Shown here: positions 32,220-38,585 of the stretch, piece by piece
How the letters are laid out: every line of letters begins with the position of its first letter
How positions within the stretch are numbered: the first letter of the stretch is position 1
Origin: CAZGWJ01 sp964529445
GTDB lineage: Bacteria > Oederibacteriota > Muellerivitia > Muellerivitales > Muellerivitaceae
DNA: 40,116 nt
Direction: 5' to 3'
NCBI GenBank assembly: GCA_964529445.1
Contig: CAZGWJ010000016.1
Coordinates: 1 to 40,116, forward strand
Program-made: the position numbers and the translations under genes
The notes under the pieces: generated by a model
The model's input: only the letters and a program-made list of their open reading frames with translations
Databases searched by the model: none
What the model was told of the DNA's origin: nothing

Positions 32220-32705
32220 TTAAGTCAGTTTTTCGTTCAGGATCTTCTTCGCCTGTTCGTCGCGGAACTTGCGGAGCCGGTCCCTCAGTTCCGGCCGCTT
32301 GTTGGCCAGGATGGCCACGGCCAGCAGGGCCGCGTTCACCGCGCCGGCCTTGCCGATGGCGAGCGTCCCGACGGGGATGCCGCCGGGCATCTGGGCCGTC
32401 GAGAGAAGGGAATCCAGCCCGTTCAGCTTGCTCTCCATGGGCACGCCCAGGACCGGGAGCGTCGTGTGGGCCGCCGAGACGCCGGCCAGGTGGGCCGCGC
32501 CGCCCGCGGCCGCGATGACCACCTCCACCCCCTTCCCCTCGGCGCCCGAAACGAATTCGGCCGCCTCCTTCGGGGTGCGGTGGGCCGAGAGGACGCGGCA
32601 TTCGTGGGGCACGGTGAAATCCTTCAGGGTGTCGGAGGCGTTCTTCATGACCTCCCAGTCGGACTTGCTGCCCATCAGGATGTAAACCAGCGGTTGGTCG
32701 GCCAT
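32220..32705 (-). CDS. purE: N5-carboxyaminoimidazole ribonucleotide mutase
   Basis: A 161-aa class I PurE that converts N5-CAIR to CAIR in purine synthesis. The signature VYILMGSKSDWEVM at the start, the catalytic histidine in LSAHRTPKE and AAAGGAAHLAGV are present, followed by PVLGVPMESKLNGLDSLLS. Length is normal. GGAGGGA precedes the ATG. The usual partner purK is not in the window. A possible -10 (TATGAT on the - strand, 32745-32740) lies upstream. It is divergent from the LysE-type gene. Confidence 0.96.
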   Translation of the reverse strand: MADQPLVYILMGSKSDWEVMKNASDTLKDFTVPHECRVLSAHRTPKEAAEFVSGAEGKGVEVVIAAAGGAAHLAGVSAAHTTLPVLGVPMESKLNGLDSLLSTAQMPGGIPVGTLAIGKAGAVNAALLAVAILANKRPELRDRLRKFRDEQAKKILNEKLT

Positions 32706-32795
32706 CGGGTCCCTCCGTCCTGGAATGGGCGACTATTGCATCATAAGGGAGGGGGTGCGTCAATCGGAGGGAGTGCAAGAAGCGCGGGGTTCGGC

Positions 32796-32801
32796 TAGAA
32801 T
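32796..32801 (+). promoter_or_regulatory. -10 box for a possibly leaderless LysE-type gene
   Basis: TAGAAT ends 8 nt before the ATG at 32810. There is no room for a Shine-Dalgarno downstream of a normal transcription start. Confidence 0.4.
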
Positions 32802-32809
32802 ACGGCCCC

Positions 32810-33502
32810 ATGGACCCGTTCCCGCTCGTTTACCAGGCCATCACCCAGGGCCTCATCTGGGGTTTCTGCACGGCCGCCCTCATCGGCCCCGTCAACTTCA
32901 TGGCGGTGAGGCGCGGCATCCTGGGGGGATTCCAGCAGACGGTCTTCGTCGGGGCGGGTTCCGCCCTGGTCGACGCGATCTGCGCCTACCTCGTCTTCAC
33001 GGGCCTCATCCAGCTGGGATACTACGGCGCCTGGAAGATCGTCCTCTGGGGCGTCGGCATCATCCTCATCCTCTATATCGCCTATGCCACGCTCATGGAG
33101 ATCGGCGACAACCCCGAGATGACCCGCAGCGTGAAGATCAAGAGCCAGTTGCAGATCTTCGAGCACCCCACCATGGTGGGGTTCATCCTGGCGGCCTCGA
33201 ACCCCTTCACCCTCATCTACTGGATCGGCGTCGTGGGAACGCTCAAGCTCTCCGGTTTCGTCGACTTCACCGGCCGGGCCGCCACCTCCTTCTTCTCGGC
33301 GGTGCTGGTGGGCGAGATGATCTGGTTCCTCCTCCTCGGCATCGGGGTGCACCACAGCCGGAACCTCTTCAACCCGAAATGGCTGAACCGCATCTCCTAC
33401 GCTTCCGCCGTGCTCATCATCGGGTACGGCCTATTCATGGCCGCCAAGATCATCGGTAGTCTCGTCAGCACCGGCACCTCTCCCGTCCTGTTCGGGCGGT
33501 AA
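32810..33502 (+). CDS. LysE/RhtB-family amino-acid exporter
   Basis: A 230-aa inner-membrane protein with about six helices. The N-terminal motif AALIGPVNFMAVRRGILGGF matches the LysE signature (G-P-x-x-x with following RG), and the central AASNPFTLIYWIGV is the second conserved block. Such proteins export lysine, threonine, homoserine or related compounds; the substrate is unknown. A charged loop (KIKSQLQIFEHP) separates the two halves, as is common. It is divergent from purE and convergent with the FecR-like gene. Confidence 0.85.
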   Translation: MDPFPLVYQAITQGLIWGFCTAALIGPVNFMAVRRGILGGFQQTVFVGAGSALVDAICAYLVFTGLIQLGYYGAWKIVLWGVGIILILYIAYATLMEIGDNPEMTRSVKIKSQLQIFEHPTMVGFILAASNPFTLIYWIGVVGTLKLSGFVDFTGRAATSFFSAVLVGEMIWFLLLGIGVHHSRNLFNPKWLNRISYASAVLIIGYGLFMAAKIIGSLVSTGTSPVLFGR

Positions 33503-33574
33503 CGACCTCCGTTCAATAGAATCCGACCCTTACCAGTCCACACCGTGCGGAGGGCGGAGCTATGCCCGGGGATC

Positions 33575-33724
33575 AGTGCGAAAAGTTTGAAAAGTGTGAA
33601 GGTGTGAAAGGGAAGGATGAAGCGTTAGTGCGAAACGTGTGAATGGGTAACCAGGACCGTCTCAAGTGTGAAGAGTTCGGTTGTAACTTTTCAAACTTTT
33701 CACACCTTCATACTTTTCGCACTT
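33575..33724. repeat. GTGTGAAAA-type inverted-arm element, copy C
   Basis: The left arm at 33575-33610 (AGTGCGAAAAGTTTGAAAAG then TGTGAAGGTGTGAAAG) and the right arm at 33685-33724, its imperfect reverse complement, bound a 150-bp element. Further single units lie between the arms (GTGCGAAACGTGTGAATG). It is the fullest copy of this family and fills most of the gap between two convergent genes. Confidence 0.65.
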
Positions 33725-33729
33725 ATGCG

Positions 33730-34383
33730 TTATCGGACCTTGGGCAGGGCCCCCGCGAAGAATCCCTTGAACGCAATGAGATCCTTCTCGTCGAGGGCGA
33801 CCGGATCCTCCTGCGTCAAGCGGCCGTTCTCCCAGACGCGCTTGCATTCCCGGAAGGGGAAACGCTGCTCCCCGACGCCGTCCACCACGAGGGTCTTCTC
33901 GTTCCCGTCGTGGAACTGGATCTCCAGCACGTTCTTCTTGGGCTCGAAATCGACGAGGAGTTTGCACTTCTCCAGCTGGATCATGCAACCGCCGGCCGAG
34001 ACCTCGAAAAAGCTCTGGCGGGAGCCCGACTTTTTGGAGCGGAGGTAGGCCTTTCCGTGATGCAGGTTCAGGCGGAGCTGGCGGTCCGATCCGCCCTTGT
34101 ACAGTTCCTCGAAGGTGACCTTTGTTGGACCCTCCAGGCCGATCAGGTCGCCCTTGGGTGATTTGAGGATGACCCAGCTTTTGTCGTAGACGACGACGAC
34201 GTCCCCCCGCTCCACCACCTCGCGGGTCTGGAGGGCCTCCTGCTTCTGGTTCTTGGCCCGCTCCACCATGATGGTCCCGTCCATCTTCTGGACGTTGACG
34301 TGAAGGATCTCCTCCCGGGAATGGACCCAGGCGGGGAGCAGACAGAGGGTCAGCAGGACGGCTGTCAGGCGGAAGGAACGCAT
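33730..34383 (-). CDS. Exported FecR-like domain protein
   Basis: A 217-aa protein with a signal peptide (MRSFRLTAVLLTLCLLPAWV). The mature part resembles a FecR domain: RGDVVVVYDKSWVILKSPKG, GLEGPTKVTFEEL and LNLHHGKAYL. Here it is a free exported protein and not a membrane anti-sigma factor, as no transmembrane helix other than the signal is visible. Start ATG 34383 is used because AAGGAGAG lies just upstream and gives the signal peptide. A frame to 34431 is open but unsupported. Its function is unknown. It is divergent from the DUF4139 gene. Confidence 0.7.
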   Translation of the reverse strand: MRSFRLTAVLLTLCLLPAWVHSREEILHVNVQKMDGTIMVERAKNQKQEALQTREVVERGDVVVVYDKSWVILKSPKGDLIGLEGPTKVTFEELYKGGSDRQLRLNLHHGKAYLRSKKSGSRQSFFEVSAGGCMIQLEKCKLLVDFEPKKNVLEIQFHDGNEKTLVVDGVGEQRFPFRECKRVWENGRLTQEDPVALDEKDLIAFKGFFAGALPKVR

Positions 34384-34479
34384 GTTCTCTCCTTGAAATA
34401 AGGGGGACTCCAGCGACGGACAGTCTATCACCCGGGAACGGGGCGGGGCAACGGGAACCCGAACCGGCTCCCGGTGTCG

Positions 34480-34485
34480 TATATT
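34480..34485 (+). promoter_or_regulatory. Possible -10 box of the DUF4139 gene
   Basis: TATATT, 32 nt before the ATG, with CGGAGA as the ribosome site in between. No clear -35. Confidence 0.35.
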
Positions 34486-34517
34486 GGACCCTGAATCCAG
34501 GACCTCGGAGACAAGAC

Positions 34518-35978
34518 ATGAGAAATGACAAATGCAGGCGGACCGGCATCCTCACGGCGTTGATCCTGGCGATCCTCGGCGCCGGGATGGCACGATCCAC
34601 CCCGGCATCGGGCACCGCGCTCACGGTGTACAACAACGATCTGGTGCTGGTGCGGGACCGGCGAAGTTTCCCGGTGGAGAAGGGGACTCACGTGTTGAGG
34701 TTCTCGGACATCGCGCGCACTCTCGACGCCACCAGCGTGAACGTGGCGTCCCTCACCGATCCGAAGGGGTTCAGGATCCTGGAGCAGAACTACGAGTACG
34801 ACCTGGTCAACCAGCAGAAACTGCTGTCCCGTTACATCGGCCGCGAGATCACGCTCCTCAAGTTCGGCGCCGATTCCCAGTCCCGCGGCGAGGACCTGAA
34901 GGTCCAACTGCTGTCCGCGGACGGCCACTCGATGGTGGTCCAGAAGGGGGACGGCAGCATCCTGAACGTCCAGGCGAGCCAGGGCGTCCAGTTCCCGAAA
35001 CTGCCCGAGGGGCTCATCCTCAAACCCAGCCTGACCTGGCTGGTCCGTTCGGAATCGGGCGGTGAGCAGGTCCTGAACCTGGCGTATCTCGCCTCCGGGA
35101 TGTCCTGGCACGCCGATTACACGCTGTTGGTGGACGAGGCCGAGACGAAGGCCGACCTGAACGCCTGGGTGACGCTCAACAACAACACCGGCACGACGTT
35201 CCGCGACGCCCGCCTCAAACTGCTGGCGGGGGACGTGAACCGCGTCCTGCCCGCGCCCCGGGCCCGGATGCTGGCCGCCGCCAAGATGGAGATGGCCGAC
35301 GGCGCCCAGGAAGCGGCCTTCGCCGAGAAGACCTTCAGCGAGTACCACCTCTACACCCTTTCCCGCACCACGACCCTGAAAAGCGATGAGACCAAGCAGA
35401 TCGAACTGCTCTCCGCCGCCCAGGTGCCCGTGAAAAAGGAATACACCTACGACGGGGCCGGGATCGGCTATTGGGGCGGGGAAGGTTTCACGGACCCCTC
35501 CTACGGCGCCACCTCGGCCAACAGGAAGATCGATGTGGTGTTGAAGGTGGAGAACGAGGCCGCGTCAGGCCTGGGCCAGCCGCTGCCGGCCGGCAAGGTG
35601 AGGGTGTACAAGCGCGATTCGGACGGGAGCCAGGAATTCCTGGGGGAGGATTCGATCGGCCATACGCCCAAGGACGAGACCGTGAAGGTGAAGATGGGGC
35701 AGGCCTTCGACGTGACGGGGTCCCGAAAGCAGACCCATTTCTCGAATCCGAAGGCGAACCAGATCGAGGAGAGTTTCGAGATCACCCTCCGGAACCACAA
35801 GAAGGAACCCGTGACCGTGAAGGTGGTGGAACACCTGTACCGCTGGTCCAACTGGAAGATCGAGGTTTCGAGCCAGTCCCACGAGAAGAAGGACGCCCGA
35901 ACCGTCGAGTTCGCCGTGAAGGTCCCCGCCGACGGCAAGGCCACTGTGACCTACACGGTCCGCTACTGGTGGAAGTAG
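34518..35978 (+). CDS. DUF4139 domain-containing exported protein
   Basis: A 486-aa protein with an N-terminal signal peptide (about 1-27, ILTALILAILGAGMA). It begins with the family segment LTVYNNDLVLVRDRRSF and carries the DUF4139 core with TWLVRSE, MSWHADYTLLVDE and FRDARLKLLAGDVNR. The C-terminal beta-rich part ends VEFAVKVPADGKATVTYTVR. Proteins of this kind are envelope-associated and mostly beta-sandwich. The biochemical role is not established. A MITE-like element follows right after the stop. Confidence 0.88.
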   Translation: MRNDKCRRTGILTALILAILGAGMARSTPASGTALTVYNNDLVLVRDRRSFPVEKGTHVLRFSDIARTLDATSVNVASLTDPKGFRILEQNYEYDLVNQQKLLSRYIGREITLLKFGADSQSRGEDLKVQLLSADGHSMVVQKGDGSILNVQASQGVQFPKLPEGLILKPSLTWLVRSESGGEQVLNLAYLASGMSWHADYTLLVDEAETKADLNAWVTLNNNTGTTFRDARLKLLAGDVNRVLPAPRARMLAAAKMEMADGAQEAAFAEKTFSEYHLYTLSRTTTLKSDETKQIELLSAAQVPVKKEYTYDGAGIGYWGGEGFTDPSYGATSANRKIDVVLKVENEAASGLGQPLPAGKVRVYKRDSDGSQEFLGEDSIGHTPKDETVKVKMGQAFDVTGSRKQTHFSNPKANQIEESFEITLRNHKKEPVTVKVVEHLYRWSNWKIEVSSQSHEKKDARTVEFAVKVPADGKATVTYTVRYWWK

Positions 35979-35983
35979 GACTC

Positions 35984-36134
35984 CACCACGAAGACACGAA
36001 GGCACCAAGAACGGCTTTCTTTCATCGATAAGGATGACAGCAACGGACAGCACGGCCTTGAAAGGCTGTCGTTTTCATTAAGCGGTTGATGGACCTATAA
36101 TATCAATCCTTCGTGTCTTCGTGCCTTCGTGGTG
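35984..36134. repeat. MITE-like inverted-arm element (CACGAAG family), copy 2, with -10 box
   Basis: The left arm starts at 35984 (CACCACGAAGACACGAAGGC then ACC). The right arm 36108-36134 is CCTTCGTGTCTTCGTGCCTT then CGTGGTG, its imperfect reverse complement. The element is about 151 bp and non-coding. A perfect TATAAT at 36096-36101, just inside the right arm, is 53 bp upstream of the SDR gene start and could drive it. Confidence 0.7.
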
Positions 36135-36154
36135 AATCCTTTGGGAGGCCGTGA

Positions 36155-37018
36155 GTGGAAGACCGTCCCGTCGTCCTGATCACCGGTTGTTCCTCGGGTT
36201 TCGGCTACGAGACCGCGCTCCTCATGGCGAAAAACGGTTGGCGCGTCTTCGCCACGATGAGGAACCTGAGGAAAGCCGCTTCGCTCAAGACCGCCGCCGC
36301 GGGACTTCCCCTGGAAATCCTTCCCCTCGACGTGGACAGCGACGCTTCCGTGAAGCGTGCGGTCGCCCAGTCCCTGAAGCGGGCGGGGAAGATCGACGTC
36401 CTCGTCAACAATGCCGGGTTCGGGGCCTACGGCGCCGTGCTCGATTTCGAGGATGCGGAGGTTCGCGCCCAATACGAGACCAACGTGTTCGGCGTCCTGC
36501 GCTGCGCCCGGGCCGTCCTGCCGGGAATGATCGCCCGGGGCCGTGGCCGGATCATCAACGTGGGTTCCGTGGCCGGGACCGTGACCTTCACGGGGATGGG
36601 CCTGTACTGTTCCTCGAAGTACGCCGTGGAATCCGTGACCGAGGCCATCCGGCTGGAGGGAGCCTCGATGGGCATCGAGGCCTGTGTCGTGGAGCCCGGG
36701 ATGTTCCACACCTCCTTCGGGTCCAACCGCCGCTGGGCGAGGCGCTGGGTCGCGAAGCGTTCGCCGTTCCAGGGTCTCATCGACCGGATGGTGGCCTTCA
36801 TGGGAGCGCAGAAGCGCAACAGCGGGGGCGCGGCGCCCGTGGCGAGGACCATCCTGAGGGCCGCGACGACGCAACATATGGCGATCCGCTATCCCGTGGG
36901 TTGGGACGCCTTCCTCTTGACCCTTCTCCGGAAGGTCCTGCCCGGATTCGCGCTCGAGGCGTTGAAGAGACTGGCATTGCCGAAGGCAATTAGAAATGAG
37001 GAATTAAGGAAAGCATGA
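36155..37018 (+). CDS. Short-chain dehydrogenase/reductase
   Basis: A 287-aa classical SDR. The NAD(P)-binding motif TGCSSGFG follows VVLITG at the start, and NNAGFGAYG matches the NNAG motif. The active-site serine is in INVGSVAG, and the catalytic pair is in YCSSK. The Arg in ATMRNL after beta-2 suggests NADP preference. The substrate is unknown. GTG 36155 is the start, with TGGGAGG upstream. The stop overlaps the methyltransferase ATG (ATGA), so the two are translated together. Confidence 0.9.
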   Translation: MEDRPVVLITGCSSGFGYETALLMAKNGWRVFATMRNLRKAASLKTAAAGLPLEILPLDVDSDASVKRAVAQSLKRAGKIDVLVNNAGFGAYGAVLDFEDAEVRAQYETNVFGVLRCARAVLPGMIARGRGRIINVGSVAGTVTFTGMGLYCSSKYAVESVTEAIRLEGASMGIEACVVEPGMFHTSFGSNRRWARRWVAKRSPFQGLIDRMVAFMGAQKRNSGGAAPVARTILRAATTQHMAIRYPVGWDAFLLTLLRKVLPGFALEALKRLALPKAIRNEELRKA

Positions 37019-37833
37019 TCAGCGAGATACCCGACTACAACGACCTGGACGGGGGTGGCGAGGCGCCCCAGGCCGCCTTGCGCATGGAGGCGCGCGCCCA
37101 GGAACCCATGTCGGACGCGATGTTCCGGGCGTTGGTCCTTCCCCTGACGAGCGCGGACACGCGATCGATCCTGGAACTGGGGTGCGGGACGGCCTCCCTC
37201 TCGCGCCGTCTCGCCCGCGTCTACCACCACGCGTCCATCGTGGCCACCGACAAGAGCCGGGGCATGCTGGAAGCCGCCCGTGCCCACCTGGACAGGGAGG
37301 GCTTGCGGAACGTCCAGCTTGCGGAGTGGGACGTGCTGGAGGAGGATCGTTTCCCCTTCAAGGTGTCCCGCTACAACCTCATCCTGTCCTCCGTGCTGGT
37401 GCCCTACCTGAAGGAGGCGGAGACGGCGGGGCTCATCCGCCGCCTGGTTGGACGGCTGGAATCCGGGGGAATCCTGGCGTTCGTCGAGCAGGACCTGATG
37501 TCGGATACTCTTTTCGACCCCACGGGACTCGCGAGGCGCATCCTCGCCAAGGAAGATCGCGTCATTCGCAAGACCCAGGGTCTCGGCCTGCGACGGCTCG
37601 TCCGGGAGGAGGGAATGAAACTCTTCCCCAAGCAATCCTTCCTCTGGATCGACGAACGCTATGGCGCCTATACCCGCGCCCTCCTGGGAAGGATGGCGGA
37701 TGCCGCCCGATCCCGGGGGGATTTGACCGATGCCGAACTGGACCGGTTCAAGGAGACCCTGGAGGATCTCGCCCGCGCGGGGGATTTCCACTATTCGATG
37801 ACCTATCACCTCATCGCCGGACGCCTCTTCTGA
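37015..37833 (+). CDS. SAM-dependent class I methyltransferase
   Basis: A 272-aa protein with a Rossmann methyltransferase domain at about 35-165. Motif I is SILELGCGTASLSRRLA, the acidic end of beta-2 is in IVATDKSRGML, and motif II-like AEWDVLEED and the LESGGILAFVEQD strand follow. The C-terminal 100 residues are helical and may bind the substrate, which cannot be named. It overlaps the SDR gene by 4 bp, which suggests the two modify the same molecule. Confidence 0.85.
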   Translation: MISEIPDYNDLDGGGEAPQAALRMEARAQEPMSDAMFRALVLPLTSADTRSILELGCGTASLSRRLARVYHHASIVATDKSRGMLEAARAHLDREGLRNVQLAEWDVLEEDRFPFKVSRYNLILSSVLVPYLKEAETAGLIRRLVGRLESGGILAFVEQDLMSDTLFDPTGLARRILAKEDRVIRKTQGLGLRRLVREEGMKLFPKQSFLWIDERYGAYTRALLGRMADAARSRGDLTDAELDRFKETLEDLARAGDFHYSMTYHLIAGRLF

Positions 37834-37866
37834 GGCCTCCGGAAGGGATCCAATAAAACCGCGGCC

Positions 37867-37899
37867 CCCCTTCCTATCAGAAGGGGACTGGGTTATGAT
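37867..37899 (+). promoter_or_regulatory. Hairpin and possible -10 box before the zinc-ribbon gene
   Basis: CCCCTTC (37867-37873) pairs with GAAGGGG (37880-37886). No T-run follows, so termination is doubtful. TATGAT at 37894-37899 could start the next transcript, with a leader of about 85 nt. Confidence 0.3.
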
Positions 37900-37989
37900 T
37901 CACGCCTGTTTTGCTCAAGAAACGCCCCGCCGGGACGTTAGGGAATGCGAAGGCTGATGCCGACGTATGGGACCCGAAGGAGTATGAAC

Positions 37990-38472
37990 GTGCCACCCAA
38001 ATGCCGCCAATGCGGCCATCCGGCCGAGGATTCCGACAAGTTCTGCAAGGAATGCGGAGCGCCGCTGAAACGCGCCCGCCGCGAGGCCCCGCTCAATCCC
38101 CTCATGCAGTTGTTCGGCAAGGAGGTGGAACTCCTCTTCCACACCGAGGACCCCAAGGGCGAGGCCATCCAGGTCATCGTCAATCCCACCCGCGACGAGG
38201 TGGCCCGCTACAACGGGGACGCCATCCTCCAGAACGTGGTCATCGGAACGTCCGCCGACAATTCGGAGAGCGCGGCGGTCATCCTGCCCTTCATCAAGCA
38301 GAGCAAGGAATATCTGGCGGAGCCGTTCGATCCCAGGATGTACCGCGACCTCTCCCCCGTCGAGCTTCGCAAGGAATACCTCCGGCTCTTCGAGCGCGTT
38401 ATGAAGGAGAACGTACGCCGCATGGAGAAGATCGAGCGGGCCGCGCAGAACCCTCCCACCAAGAAGCTCTGA
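37990..38472 (+). CDS. Zinc-ribbon protein of unknown function
   Basis: A 160-aa protein. The N-terminal zinc ribbon has two C-x-x-C knuckles: KCRQCGHPAEDSDKFCKECG. The rest is one unrecognised domain with beta strands (VELLFHTEDPKGEAIQVIVN) and a helical C-terminus (RKEYLRLFERVMKENVRRME). No membrane segment. GTG 37990 is chosen because AAGGAG lies 7 nt before it. ATG 37984 (two residues longer) and ATG 37945 are alternatives. Flanked by the methyltransferase and a DUF2723 gene, it gives no context clue. Confidence 0.7.
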   Translation: MPPKCRQCGHPAEDSDKFCKECGAPLKRARREAPLNPLMQLFGKEVELLFHTEDPKGEAIQVIVNPTRDEVARYNGDAILQNVVIGTSADNSESAAVILPFIKQSKEYLAEPFDPRMYRDLSPVELRKEYLRLFERVMKENVRRMEKIERAAQNPPTKKL

Positions 38473-38573
38473 ATCCACATCCGCGAGGGCTTGAAAAGCT
38501 TGACCGTGGCGGGTTTTCCCGGTTCCCGATGCTCAGCTCATCTTCACACCCGGTTGAGGGTCGTCCCAGGTTG

Positions 38574-38579
38574 TAGAAT
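38574..38579 (+). promoter_or_regulatory. -10 box for a leaderless DUF2723 transcript
   Basis: TAGAAT ends 6 nt before ATG 38586, the same geometry as at 8090-8102. No Shine-Dalgarno lies in front of the ATG. Confidence 0.45.
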
Positions 38580-38585
38580 ATCCGC

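Noticed and set aside
20360..33724. CRISPR array
   Set aside because: The GTGTGAAAA units are 8-9 nt, contiguous and variable, without regular spacers or cas genes.
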